64,000 nt of DNA from Oxytricha trifallax (Eukaryota > Ciliophora > Spirotrichea > Sporadotrichida > Oxytrichidae): the NCBI GenBank assembly GCA_000711775.1, contig ARYC01002002.1, positions 1 through 64,000 on the forward strand, written 5' to 3'. Position 1 is the first letter of the stretch, and every line of letters starts with the position of its first letter. Made by a program: the position numbers and the translations under genes. The notes under the pieces are model-generated. The model made no database searches. It saw nothing but the letters and a program-made list of their open reading frames with translations, and was not told where the DNA came from. Positions 1-11,592 of this stretch are shown one piece after another.

Positions 1-147
1 GCAAATCAGACTAAATCGTAAGGTGCGGAAAGCGCGCGTAAAGTGGGTGCATAAAGCTCGTAAGTTGGGTGCCGAAGCTCGTAAGTTGGGTGCCGTAGCG
101 CGTAAAGTGTAAATCTCGTAAGTTGAGTGCCGTAGCGCGTAAATTAT
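1..147. repeat. Minisatellite, ~21-24 bp unit
   Basis: Five or six imperfect tandem copies built round GTGCCGAAGCTCGTAAGTTG, with variant copies where GCTCGTAAGTTGG becomes GCGCGTAAAGTG. It is much more GC-rich than its surroundings. The array is cut by the left edge of the window, so its true length is unknown. No reading frame is conserved across the units. Confidence 0.75.
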
Positions 148-239
148 CTTAATCATAGTAAATTATCTCTCTGTGGGGAGTTCCACCCCACCTCTCTCTC
201 CAACCTTGAGCTATAAAATAATTATACAAGATAATAATT

Positions 240-575
240 AATTTTTTAAAAAAAGATTTTGGAAAAATACTTACCTAACTTGTAATCATTGCTGCTATAT
301 TTAAAGTTGATGCTGCTGCTAACGAAATCTGCTAATCTATAAAAAGATTTAACAAAAATAAATGATTTTAAAAGATAAATTGGAAAAATACTTACCTTGG
401 TTGAATTATTGAATCTGAGGCTGCTTTCATTTGATGTCATCTGCTTGAATCTAAAAAGTTAAAATTAAAAATCATGATTTTAAAAAATAATTGAAACGAT
501 ACTTACCTTTGAATTCTTTGAAATCATTGCTGATGGTGCTGCTGTCTCATGCTGCTGTAAATCTCAATTAGGTTT
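240..575 (-). repeat. Three ~110-bp units each carrying a splice-donor-like site
   Basis: Read on the minus strand, AAG or TAG followed by GTAAGTAT occurs three times at roughly 110-bp spacing. Each site is followed by about 60 nt of AT-rich DNA ending in TTTTTAG or TTTATAG, then a 55-62 nt block rich in AGCAGC and AATGA. This looks like mini-exons separated by short introns. The blocks cannot be joined into one open frame (TGA appears), so I call it a tandem repeat of intron/exon-like units, either a decayed gene or a spliced noncoding transcript. Confidence 0.45.
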
Positions 576-1376
576 AACAAAATCAGAGAATTAGTGGTGG
601 CCACCACAAACCTTAAATAATCTAAATCTCAAACCAACAACAAAAATTTTAATTATTATAACAATAATTAATTCTAACTTTACTTTAGTAAAATTATTCA
701 GCAAATATTCGGAATTTTCGCGAATTTTCGGAGGCTAAGCCTCTATAATTATTTTTTAGAAAGTTGGAAGAACCGATGGTTGGTTCTATGAGAATGATTC
801 TAGCAGCTGCTAGCTCCAACTGCTGCATTTGCTCTTAAGTTTAAGTTTTAAACACTAATAGTTGGTTATTTTAGCTCCTTGAGCAACTTTAGAATTTTTG
901 GCTCAACTTGTAAAATTTTGACTTTGACTTTACAAAGCTTTGACTTCAAGTAAACTTGACTTTTAAACCCAGCGATCCTAAGCTCTGTAAGAGACTCTCA
1001 CTTCAAGGGCTGGGGTACATACCCTGAAGGCCGAAGTGGCGTAAGACCTCTCAGGCTGTATCCTCGCCGAGGGCTTTACAAGGCTGTTGCTGGTACGTGT
1101 ACTTGTACTTAAAGTTTTGGGGTGGAACTTAAAGACTGGTCTGAGTTTAGCTAACTTAAAAGCAACTTTTACTTAAAGTAAAGGAAATGTTCCAGGGATT
1201 GGTAAGTACTATTCATATTCTTAACTTCTTCTACTACTATTGGTCACCAACAGGTGAGATCTCTTCAGCAGCTCACGTGTTACGGGTTACTTCTTGTGTT
1301 CCTTGTTTGTTAGTTTTAAACTTCGTTTCTTCGTTGCCCAAGCTAAGTGGTGGCTAGGTTTATATCTGGCTCACGT
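576..1376. other. No gene recognised
   Basis: Mixed-composition DNA with a short palindrome (GTGGTGGCCACCAC near 593-606) and a moderately GC-rich stretch around 960-1110. I see no sustained reading frame in the ciliate code, no RNA gene and no homology to the other elements in the window. It is probably old mobile-element or intergenic germline DNA into which the first TBE inserted. Confidence 0.4.
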
Positions 1377-1439
1377 CAAAACCCCAAAACCCCTTAATGA
1401 GGTTTATAAGTGCTTTGATTTGTAGGGAATTTGTTAGGG

Positions 1440-2522
1440 TTGGAGTTATTAATTAAATGCGAGACAAAAATAGCAAGCTTTTGGGGGTCTATTTATGATG
1501 AAGCGTATATAGATTTAGTGTTTAAACTGCGTTATGGATGTGATATATACAGTGAATAACTCAAACCAGTACTGAACTATAAGTCTATTGCACTGCTCTT
1601 AAAGCGTAGTCCCTCAACTGTTCTCTTTCACTGCTTGAAAGCTGTATAATTAAAGCAATAATAGCTGAGTTCTTAGCCTAAGAGGAAGTCTAAGTTTCTA
1701 TAGAAGCATATTGACTATCTTATTAATGAAAAAACTTTGAAGTATTGGGCTCACTTCTCTCTCGACTAACGAGCTATTATGTTTCATCGCCAGTTCCCTG
1801 AGTTGAAGATCTCTGCATAGACTGTTGCAAACATTTATAAACGAAACGGTATCTCTTACAAAGGTGTAAATCGTATCAAGAGAGTCATTGATTTCACTCT
1901 GCCATTTTTACAACAACAACTTAAATTATATTTATAATTAAATGCAGAGAGCCTAATAGAATAATATTAAGTTTATTCATGCTGACGAGGCTGTGTTTAC
2001 CTTCAACAATTTCATCTAGAAGTCTTGGTATAAGAGGCATAGCAACATAGAAGTATATGACTAGAAAGTCAAGGTATAAACAATGGCTATTCTTGGAGGA
2101 ATTAGCGAGGATACTGGTTTAGAAACTTATCTTATTCATCCTCGCTCTATTAAGACAGAGTAGTTTATAAAGTTCTTAGAACAGCTGAGAGAGAAGTACC
2201 CTGAATAAGAGATTATACTATTCGTTGATAATCTTTATGTTCATAAGACCAAAGAAACAAGGAAGAGTTATGAACAATTTAGAATAACGCCAGTGTTCAA
2301 CGTACCTTACAGTCCATAGTTTAATGAATTGAGTTCTACTGGGGAATATTAAAAGGTCATTACAAGAAACTGCTGCTATATCACTTGATGCATGACATAC
2401 CTATCGAAACAGTAGACTTTATTAAAAGCTCAGCGAAGAGAGTAGATAATTTGTTGGCTTAAAAGTGTGTTAAAGAAGGGAGAGTGAATGTATATAAATA
2501 AGTTTTGTAGTTAAGTTAATGA
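1440..2522 (+). pseudogene. TBE 42-kDa DDE transposase, frameshifted
   Basis: IS630/Tc1-mariner type transposase, which in TBEs catalyses transposition and in Oxytricha is implicated in germline DNA elimination. Visible blocks in order: an HTH-like segment (SIALLLKRSPSTV), then the DDE core with HADEAVFTF, FVDNL.VHKT and NVPYSPQFN. Compared with copy B there is an extra T in the CCATTTTTAC run near 1905 and a missing G in the TTTAATGAATTG stretch near 2322; each breaks the frame. The start lies in or near the inverted repeat and is uncertain. It ends at TGA 2520-2522, about 10 nt from the convergent 22-kDa gene. Confidence 0.88.
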
Positions 2523-2531
2523 ATATATAAG

Positions 2532-3306
2532 TCACATTTAAAATTCTTTAGAGGGAGCTGGCTTCTCTTTCTTTTCTTCTACTTCTTGCTTCCCTCCACC
2601 TAAGTTTTTTCTCTTACTACCAGATCCAGCATCTATGTTCATTGACTCTGGTGGCTGAATATTTGAATAAAGTCTCTTCCTGACTTCATACTTTGTCTGC
2701 GACTTTCGCTCTCTGTGAAGCTTGCTCTATTCCTTCATCAAGAAGATGCCAGTACCAGATTTTTCTAAAGAGTTAAGCTTGAAATATAAGGGTGCTTCTG
2801 CAGCTCTGATAGCCAGCTCTCACTTATCTTGATCCCTTGTCTGTCATTATCTTCTGAAGAGATGCTGTACCTTTTCTTATGAGATTCTTGAATAATTTCT
2901 TCCAAGTAATCACCTTTAATTGTTGCAAGTATGCCAAAGAAATAGCTTCTTTCAGGCAGTTTATTTGACAACTGCTTCTTAGTAGGCAAGTACAGCGAAA
3001 CCTCTGGGTCGTTCATAGCATCATCATATAAGTTAGTAACTGAGATTTCTGGATAGTTTGGAATCTCTGCAAACTTTACATCTTAAGTTTTCAATGCTTC
3101 TTCTCTTCGCAGAGTATCGCCCTTAGAAATGAAATTTTGGTACCTTCCATCGTTGGCAAGAACAAACCAACTACATAATCAAGATGAGTTACTATGAGTT
3201 CATTACCTTGCTGCACCAGGTAGCGATGCAAATCCTCCTTGCTTCTAAATCTCTGAATCAATTCTTAAACTTGCACTCTTTTCATTACATCATTCATTGA
3301 CTCCAT
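2532..3306 (-). pseudogene. TBE 22-kDa protein, intron donor deleted
   Basis: The accessory protein of TBEs, of unknown biochemical role. Starts MESMNDVMKRVQAQ. Core motifs are LPTMEGTKISFL, EIPNYPEISVTNLY and EEIIQESHKKR. By comparison with copies B and C it has two introns: a 36-nt intron at 3171-3206 (intact GT...AG) and a 26-nt intron near 2780. The donor side of the second has been deleted here (TCAAGCTT instead of TCAAGTAAG) while the acceptor TTTAG remains, so this copy can no longer splice correctly. Confidence 0.85.
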
Positions 3307-4037
3307 CTTGTTTACAGATCTAAGAAATGATAATCAAATTTAAGTTTATTGATTTCAATTATATACCTCTGTAAAACTTACTATTAAATGGGCATCATAT
3401 AGAAGGTAAACCTCTAAGAAGGATATGGAGAAGGTTTTGAGAACTGGTTTCAAACTTGAGAGATTGATATCAATTTCTACTGTTATAGTTCCATATTTTA
3501 ATTTAAATTGGTACGTACTAAATTAGGAGCAGCTCCTAAAATGCAAGTACTTAATTAGGAGCATTAATTAAAGCTAGTACTTAATTAGGAGCACCCTAAT
3601 TTTAATAATAAAATCACAAAATACCTCCTAAAGCAGTACGTACTTAATTAGGTGCACCTCCTAAATCGGTACGTACTATAATCAACTTATTATTGAAAGC
3701 AAAAATGGTTACTTCCTCACCCATATATAGAACTGGATCGTCTCTTAACACTCATAATTCTTCTCTAATACTCTAAGAACTTCCCTTGAAACTTATAGGC
3801 TTGCAAAACTCTCATATAAGCTCTCAGTTATAGAGGCAGTTTTATAATTTTAAATTCAAATTTAAATATAGCGCTAACATTTTAAGAAAAACAACAACAC
3901 TTCCATAAAACTAAATGAGACTTACCTTCGGCAGAAATAAAAAGTGCGATAGCTGCGAGATGAACTCTCATAAAGAACTACCAGAGCTATCACTTGAGGT
4001 CTCTGTTATTAAAATAGAAATTAATAATAGAAAATAA

Positions 4038-5320
4038 ATGGCAAACAAGTGTGTGGGAGACAGAGAGGAGGAGAAAGGTATAAATGAAATTCCTATACAA
4101 ACTGAAGAAATAGAAGTATACTTTTGTGAGCTGTGTGAGAGAGATTTTGCTCATAAATCTAGCTGGTACAGGCATATGAAGGTTCATAAGGAAGCTAAGC
4201 CTACTGTATACTTAAAGCATGACAAAGTTGATGGAAAGTATGATTGCTTTGAGTGCCATAAGCAGTACCCTCACACAAGAGACTTAAAGAAGCATCTTTT
4301 AAAAGCCCACAAGAAAGAAATAGAAGTTGAAGATTAAGACACTCAACAAAAGTTGCTCAACAAAAGAAAAGAAAGGGAGCCTCTTTAAGTTGCTGAGCTT
4401 TAACAAGCAAGCGAATCAGAGTATGTGAGGATTGCACGCAACCTCTTAGCATCAGAGGTCACTAAAATCATGATTAAAATATAATACAAGAAAATTCCAG
4501 TACTAGCATAGATTGATTTAGATACTTCTCTCTAAAGCTACCTAATTCTAGAGGACTCCTATGACAAGAAAGTTATTAAGGATCATCAGTATGCTTACAA
4601 GGTATATCCTTTCAACTATCTCCTTAGTGATGATAAATATCAAATGGAGTTTACTAATGAATATTAAGTACTCACCCAGGCTAAGTTTAAAGAGTGCAAA
4701 TACTTAATAAAGCTAGATGCTGTTCTCCTAGCCAAAGATCATGTAGCTTTCAGACTACCACTCTTTGAAAGACACTCAGAGATTTCATAACTGATCAAAG
4801 AAATCATAGATAGCTTGCATTAATATCAACCTAAGCTATACAAGGTATCAAAGAGCTTCATAAGTTAAGCTTTGTTCACAGAGATCTCAAGCCTGAGAAT
4901 ATAATGTTGAACTTTTCACCAGTAACAGTAACAATAATTGATTTCAACAGAGCCTTAAGAGTGGAAGTATCAAGGCTTGGAAGTGTAATGGGAACTACAG
5001 GCTATTATCCAGAAAGAGAAGACTGGAGAGATGGAGACTTATAATGGGATGTGTGGGCTTTAGCAGCAATAATAATAGAGTGCGATATGCCTCGCAATGA
5101 ATACTACTCTACAAGATGCGAGAAGGATGCTAAACAAAGAATAAGGCAATTTATTGACAAAACAAGAGTATCTAAATCAATGAAACAAATGGAGAGTCAA
5201 TAATAATAAAACCAAACTCAAGATCAGACATATCAATAGAGCAGATAGAGTTGTGGTTAAGTAAGATAAACTTCAGACCTCTCCACATGATCCAAAAGTG
5301 CATTTTGAGTGATTAAATTA
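4038..5320 (+). pseudogene. TBE 57-kDa zinc-finger/kinase protein, frameshifted
   Basis: Starts MANKCVGDREEEKG. Two C2H2 zinc fingers follow (CELCERDFAHKSSWYRH... and CFECHKQYPHTRDLKKH...), then a kinase-like C-terminal half. Frameshifts occur in the kinase region: the frame through PLFERHSEIS is lost before the catalytic HRDLKPEN block, which is present in another frame with IIDFNR after it. Related to the intact 474-aa copy at 40907-42331. No TGA is met in this frame before the right terminus, so the end is approximate. Confidence 0.82.
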
Positions 5321-5431
5321 AATACATTTACTATAAATTTCACATTAAAACCTACTAATAACCCCAACCCCTAACAAATTCCCTACAAATCAAAGCACTT
5401 ATAAACCACATTAAGGGGTTTTGGGGTTTTG

Positions 5432-6997
5432 AGTGTATAGTTGTTTGTTACTTCATAGTTTAAGTCTTTAGGGTTTGTGAGTGGCTATGACCTGACTCTG
5501 ACAACCATATTTATCTGTCGAGGAGTCCTCTGGCCAGGGCAGCCAATCTCTGATGTTTATTGCACTGGGGAAGGGTGGCTTGAAAGCAATCGAGCCTCAG
5601 CGAGGCATGTTTGAATAGTTATAGTCTTAATTTTAAGTAATAATCTTCACTTTAACCTTAAATTCTAAGCCAAAGCCTGACTTTTGGGCTGGTCTACTGC
5701 CCTCTAAGCATAACCTATCATCTCTACCACATCCTAATGTTATTTTCTTATCAACAGCACCAATACCTAGTTATCCTAACAAAATTTCCGAAATTCAGGT
5801 GGAGGAGTCATAAAGTTAGCCAAGCCAAAGTGCTGTTCCGGAAAAGTTCCGTATTCTAGGTCTTAAGGCAAAATAAGTCCAAATAAGACCCCATTTGCCT
5901 GGTATTTGAAGCCTATCACATCCCATATTGCTCAGTCTGCCCTATAGTCATGTTATTAGTAATAAACAATATTATCAATGCTTATGATCAATTAGCCACC
6001 ATAGAGATCACATGGGGTAGAGCTGGGCTTGACTCAAGGGGTAAGGAGGAGGCACTTTTTTGAAAATTTCAAGGTCAAAATGGCAGTTAGGACCTCCCTG
6101 ACATTTCAAGATGGGATATAGCCGCACCCACCACCAATCGGCTTCTTTCCTTCTATCTCGTCGATCTAGAGTGTATTAGCGATGTTTGGGTTGGGATGGT
6201 GGGATGGGGAGGAGATTGGAAAATAATTTTTGTAAAATCATACAAGTCATACTCTATAATCCGTTAGAGATAGTATAGGGACTTTCAAACTTGGAATTGA
6301 AAATAATTCGACCCCCCCTCTAAATCCGCGGTTCCTCAACTCAAAAACCAACTTTTTTTATGTTTCTGTAGTGAGGCTTGGATTTCTAGACGACTGGGAG
6401 TGGTTTGGGGTCGATCTGAGACTCAAGGTAGACCTCATGGTGCATCCAGGGGAAATGAGGAGGTCCCTGAAAAGTGGCCTCAGATCAGAAATTGGGACCA
6501 CCGACCTACCGATCTGAGGGGGTTCAAAAATATGGTTGGCAAAGCCAACAAAACTCCCAAACCCCAAACCCCTGATAGTTGATTGAGTGAGATTGAATGA
6601 ATTTGAGATGATTAAATAGAGTGTTGAGTGATTAAAAGGAGTAATGTGAGAGGTTGGGGGTATAATGAGGTTTATGAGTAGATAAGAGGGGTATGTTTAA
6701 TAATTTATAGTTAAAATCTAAAATCTGAATTCAATTTTTATAACTAAGTTCCAAATCACAAAATTTCCACTCAATTCGCTGACCACTCCAGCAATTCGAT
6801 AAATATTGGGCAATCATGGCTAAAATCGTCAATGGCCAGCCGCAATGATGATGGGTTGCGGCATCTACCCAGCAATAGGTGAAAAATATTGAAATTTAAG
6901 TCCAGTATGTTAAATAATTAATCGCTTATATATCATAGCTTTATCAATACTACTGATTTTTATTTACTAGTATATAAGTTTATATTTTAATTTATAT
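5432..6997. other. No gene recognised; degenerate germline DNA
   Basis: About 1.6 kb with no convincing ciliate-code gene. Short frames near 6360-6580 overlap on both strands and lack any motif. Composition is less AT-rich than true IES or intergenic DNA elsewhere in the window, which suggests old mobile-element sequence. Confidence 0.4.
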
Positions 6998-7014
6998 CAA
7001 AACCCCGAAACCCC
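6998..7014 (+). repeat. Telomere-like terminus remnant
   Basis: CAAAACCCCGAAACCCC differs from the TBE terminus by one base. No matching right end or TBE gene is attached, so it is either a solitary remnant of a TBE-like end or the left end of the decayed transposon that encodes the transposase downstream. Confidence 0.5.
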
Positions 7015-7439
7015 TCCTGTACATGGAATCACTTTCACAGTATACAGGTATTGATCAATAGTCAATTAATTCAAACTCTTAGTAGAGCTTTTCTTCGCAT
7101 TCAATACTGAACTATGGATTTTTATGCAATCAGCAACTTGAGGAGATCAAGCAAAGTACGTTGAAGCCCTAGCAAAAGACTATACTAAAGTGGACATCAG
7201 TCGTGCTAGGCACTAACTTCCCCTCGAACCCTAAACCAGTGAAGCTCACTTACACCTCGGGTACTCTCCTCAACAATGGGTAGGTGCCACCATCAACGAT
7301 GGGCATACCGGGTGGGCAAATCATCAGACTGCCCTTGGAGAATGTTAAATGAGCAGTATCATCCTTAGTCGATATTGAGAGTTTGGCAACTGACGACAGC
7401 TATGTTATGGCCTCGAACAGTTCCTTCGAATAATTAGAA

Positions 7440-8400
7440 AGCCATCATAGTCTTCAACATAAGGAAACCCTAATGTAATGCCCAAGAACCTGCAGATCAA
7501 GTATCGTGATGAGCTTTGGTAGGGTCTTCAAGACTTCATGAGAGAGCAGGATGGGAGTATCGATTTTCTCAATCGAAATCATTCAAACTATGAAGTAATG
7601 AATGGATCATCAAAGAATCCATATCTAAAACGCAGAGATGCGAAGCTGGCATTGAAAAAGATCTCTGTAGTACAACATTATAAGGTGGAAGGCATGAAGC
7701 CCAAGGACATTGCTCTTAAGATGGGTGTGGATCGACGTTTTGTTTACAAAGCCGTTGAAAAGTTCAAGTGGAGGTAGAACACAGAGTGCTGAATCCTAAG
7801 CCAAAGCTGAAGAATGGGAGGAAGAATACGCGAAGCAACCCGCTGTTACTTAAGGCGATTGCCATCGTGCTCTCACAGTAGGGCATCTATAAGATTACTG
7901 GCTGGCGCCTTCATCATAGCCTACTTGAAATGCAGTGTAAGGAACAGGAATTTAAGAATCTCGCAGTGCCTTGCGTTGCTACTCTCTTGAAAGTACTGAA
8001 GGAAAGTTTCCATTTGAGATTTGGCAAGGCCCAGAACGCCAACGCTAAGTATAGGGATCCATCATTCAACGATAAAAGGCTTTGGGTGTCAAGACTGCTT
8101 GCTCAGCTATTCCTGGATGATGCTGTAATTATATCAGTTGATGAATCAAACTTCAGAAGCGATTACATGCCTACAAAATAATGGAGTTTCAATTCAGCTG
8201 CTCTTCACTAGGAAAATCGTGTAATCGACTCCTCCCTGACACCTGCAATTGGTAAGACCGAGGTCCTCGTCACCGACGATGTCTTTGAATATGGTGAAAT
8301 GCTGTCTGGCTACCCCAACAGAGAAACACGTATGTCGAATATCACAGGGGTTAAGTAGCAGGATCAAATGAACGGATCAAACATTGCCATTTTGTAAAGT
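7440..8400 (+). pseudogene. Non-TBE Tc1/IS630-like transposase, broken
   Basis: An HTH-like segment (VEGMKPKDIALKMGVDRRFV, about 7690-7750) is followed by a change of frame near 7774. The next frame stays open through a basic linker (VLNPKPKLKNGRKNTR) to IISVDESNFRSD near 8127-8160, which resembles the first catalytic Asp block (DE-S-x-F) of IS630/Tc1 DDE enzymes, and continues to about 8395. I cannot find clear second Asp and Glu blocks. The sequence is not TBE transposase. It is a degraded copy of another Tc1-superfamily element. Confidence 0.6.
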
Positions 8401-8920
8401 CCAGTTGCAACTCAAGATGAAAATAACCTAAAACCTGAAAATCTGAGACTCCAAAACTCCGGGAACCAGTAGGTAAGTATTGCTATCTTTGCTTAACTGA
8501 TTGAGTACAGCATCGTCAGCAGATCAAGAATGGGTAGTCTAGATGGGTAAGGATTTTATCCAAGTTAAGAGGGCCATGTTAGAAATACTGAACGAATAAT
8601 GTCTGGATCTGGAATTGTTCCGTCGAAGAATCCAAGGCCAAACTCGAAATCGATATTTCCTAAGTTACGGAGGAAATCTTCCACCTAAGCATAGCATACC
8701 TTTGATAGTAGGGAGCAGAGCATTGCTGCCACCCCTGTCAAGTTCAACGATAAATATAGGAATACTCAGCTGTCACCTATCTTGGAAGCCCCAGAGGGCA
8801 GTGCTTAATACACATCTCTGCAGAATCACTTCAACGCGTTCAGAATATGGAGCTCTTCCAAGAAGCCTGTAAGTCAACCATAAACCCCTCTGAAATCGGC
8901 TTCCACTCTTACTCTCCATT
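8401..8920. other. No gene recognised
   Basis: Continuation of the decayed transposon region up to the next TBE. A short frame starting at 8615 has no motif and is probably chance. Confidence 0.35.
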
Positions 8921-9045
8921 CAACCAAAACCCCTTAATGAGGTTTATAAGTGCTTTGATTTTTAGGGAATTTGTTAGGGGTTGGGGTTATCAATTAAATG
9001 CGAGACTAAAATAGCAAGCTTTTGGGGTCTATTTATGATGAAGAG

Positions 9046-10060
9046 TATATAGATTAGTGTTTAAACTGCGTTATGGATGTCATATGTATACTGAATATCT
9101 CAAACCAGTACTGAACTATAAGTCTATTGCACTGCTTTTAAAGCGTAGTCCATCAACTGTTCGCTCTCACTGCTTGAAAGCTGTATAATTAAAGCAATAA
9201 TAGCTGAATTCTTAGTCTAAGAGGAAGTCTAAGTTTCTATAGAAGCATATTGACTATCTTATTAATGAAAAAACTTTGAAGTATTGGGCTCACTTCTCTC
9301 TCGACTAACGAGCTGTTATGTTTCATCGCCAGTTCCCTGAGTTGAAGATCTCTGCATAGTCTGTTGCAAATATTTATAAACGAAATGGTATCTCTTACAA
9401 AGGTGTGAATCGTATCAAGAGAGTGATTGATTTCACTCTGCCATTTTACAACAACACATTATATTATATTTATAATTAAATGCAGAGAGCCTAATAGAAT
9501 AATATTAAGTTTATGCATGCTGACGAGGCTGTGTTTACATTCAACACTTTCATCTAGAAGTCTTGGTATAAGAGGCATAGCAACATAGAAGTATATGACT
9601 AGAAAGTCAAGGTATAAACAATGGCTATTCTTGGAGGAATTAGCGAAGATACTGGTTTAGAAACTTATCTTATTCATCCTCGCTCTATTAAGACAGAGTA
9701 GTATATAAGGTTCTTAGAACAGCTGAGAGAGAAGTACCCTGAATAAGAGATTATACTACTCGTTGATAATCTTTCTGTTCATAAGACCAAGAAACAAGGA
9801 AGAGTTATGAACAACTTAGAATAACGCCAGTGTTCAACGTACCTTACAGTCCATAGTTTAATGGAATTGAGTTCTACTGGGGAATATTAAAAGGTCATTA
9901 CAAGAAACTGCTGCTATATCATTTGATGCATGACTTACCTATCGATACAATAGACTTTATTAAAAGCTCAGCAAAGAGAGTAGATAATTTGTTGTCTTAA
10001 AAGTGTGCTAAAGAAGGGAGAGTGAATGTATATAAATAAGTTTTGTAGTTAAGTTAATGA
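9046..10060 (+). pseudogene. TBE 42-kDa DDE transposase, frameshifted
   Basis: Contains SIALLLKRSPSTV, MHADEAVFTF and LLVDNLSVHKTK in frame, the first and second catalytic Asp blocks. It then loses the frame because one A is missing from ACCAAGAAACAAGG near 9790 (copy A has ACCAAAGAAACAAGG). The region after the break still encodes the third block (NVPYSPQFNGIEFYWG), which carries the catalytic Glu, in the shifted frame. It ends at TGA 10058-10060, 9 nt from the stop of the convergent 22-kDa gene. Confidence 0.88.
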
Positions 10061-10069
10061 ATATATAAG

Positions 10070-10856
10070 TCACATTTAAAATTCTTTAGAGGGAGCTGGC
10101 TTCTCTTTCTTTTCTTCTACTTCTTGCTTACCTCCACCTAAGTTTCTTCTCTTACTGCCAGCTTCAGCATCTATGTTCATTGACTCTGGTGGCTGAATAT
10201 TTGAATAAAGACTCTTGCTGACTTCATACTTTGTCTGCGACTTTCGCTCTCTGTGAAGCTTGCTCTATTCCTTCATCAAGAAGATGCTAGTACCAGATTT
10301 TTCCAAAGAGTTAAGCTATAAATCTTACTTGAAATATAAGGGTGCTTCTGCAGCTCTGATAGCCAGCTCTCACTTATCTTTATCCCTTGTCTGTCCTTAT
10401 CTTCTGAAGAGATGCTGTACCTTTTCTTATGAGATTCTTGAATAATTTCTTTCAAGTAATCACCTTTAATTGTGCAAGTATGCCAAAGAAATAGTTTCTT
10501 TTAGGCAGTTTATTTGACAACTGTTTCTTAGTAGGCAGGTACAGCGGAACCTCTGGGTCGTTCATAGCATCATCATATAAGTTAGTCACTGAGATTTCTG
10601 GATAGTTTGGAATCTCTGCAAACTTTACATCTTAAGTTTTCAATGCTTTCTTCTCTTCGCAGAGGATCGCCCTTAGAAATGAAATTTTGGTACCTTCCAT
10701 CGTTGGCAAGAACAAACCAACTACATAATCATGATGAGTTACTATGAGTTTATTACCTTGCTGCACCAGGTAGCGGTGCAAATCCTCCTTGCTTCTAAAT
10801 CTCTGAATCAATTCTTGTGCTTGCACTCTTTTCATTACATCATTCATTGTCTCCAT
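10070..10856 (-). pseudogene. TBE 22-kDa protein, acceptor mutated and frameshifted
   Basis: Starts METMNDVMKRVQAQ at 10856. Intron 1 (10721-10756, 36 nt) is intact. Intron 2 (10303-10328, 26 nt) keeps its GTAAG donor but the acceptor is TTTGG instead of TTTAG. One T is also missing from the TTGTTGCAAG motif near 10472, shifting the frame of exon 2. The C-terminal exon keeps the conserved block HRERKSQTKYEVSKSLY. Confidence 0.85.
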
Positions 10857-11592
10857 CTTGTTTACAGATCTAAGAAATGATATTCAAATTTAAGTTTATT
10901 GATTTCAATTATATACCTCTGTAAAACTTACTATTAAATATGGGCATCCTATAGGAGGTCAACCTCTAAAAAGGATATGGAGAAGGTTTTGAGAACTGGT
11001 TTAAAAAATGAGAGATGGATATCAATTTCTACTGTTATAGTTACATATTTTTAAATTTAAATTGGTACGTACTTAATTAGGAGCAACTCCTAAAATGCAA
11101 GTACTTAATTAGGAGCATTAATTAAAGCTAGTACTTAATTAGGAGCACCCTAATTTTAATAATAAAATCACAAAATACCTCCTAAAGCAGTACGTACTTA
11201 ATTAGGTGCACCTCCTAAATCGGTACGTACTATAATCAACTTATTATTGAAAGTAAAAATGCTTACTTCCTCACCCATATTTAGAGCTGGACCGTCTCTT
11301 AACACTCATAATTCTTCTCTAATACTCTAAGAACTTCCCTTGAAACTTGTAGGCTTGCAAAGCTCTCATATAAGCTCTCAATTATAGAGGCAGTTATATA
11401 ATTTTAAATTCAAATTTAAATATGAGCGCTAACATTTTAAGAAAAACAACAGCACTTCCATAAAACTAAATGAGACTTACCTTTGGCAGCAATAAAAAGT
11501 GTGATAGCTGCGAGATGAACTCTCATAAAGAACTACCAGAGCTATCACTTGAGGTCTCTGTTATTAAAATAGAAATTAATAATAGAAAATAA

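Larger units (their letters stand above)
1377..5431 (+). mobile_element. TBE transposon, copy A (4.06 kb, decayed)
   Basis: Left end CAAAACCCCAAAACCCC and right end GGGGTTTTGGGGTTTTG form telomere-like inverted termini. The repeat continues inward (TTAATGAGGTTTATAAGTG and its complement near 5395), giving a terminal inverted repeat of several tens of bp. Gene order matches the known Oxytricha TBE1: transposase (+), 22-kDa protein (-), then 57-kDa zinc-finger/kinase protein (+). All three genes carry frameshifts. Flanking trinucleotides (CGT / AGT) are not an exact duplication, so one flank may have mutated. It is nearly identical over long stretches to copy B at 8921-12980. Confidence 0.93.

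Noticed and set aside
1..147. CRISPR-like array
   Set aside because: Units are contiguous tandem repeats without unique spacers, in a eukaryotic germline genome.
6358..6582. Overlapping frames on both strands rich in Arg/Pro/Ser
   Set aside because: No motif, no ciliate-like composition and no support from neighbours; probably chance in GC-richer repeat DNA.
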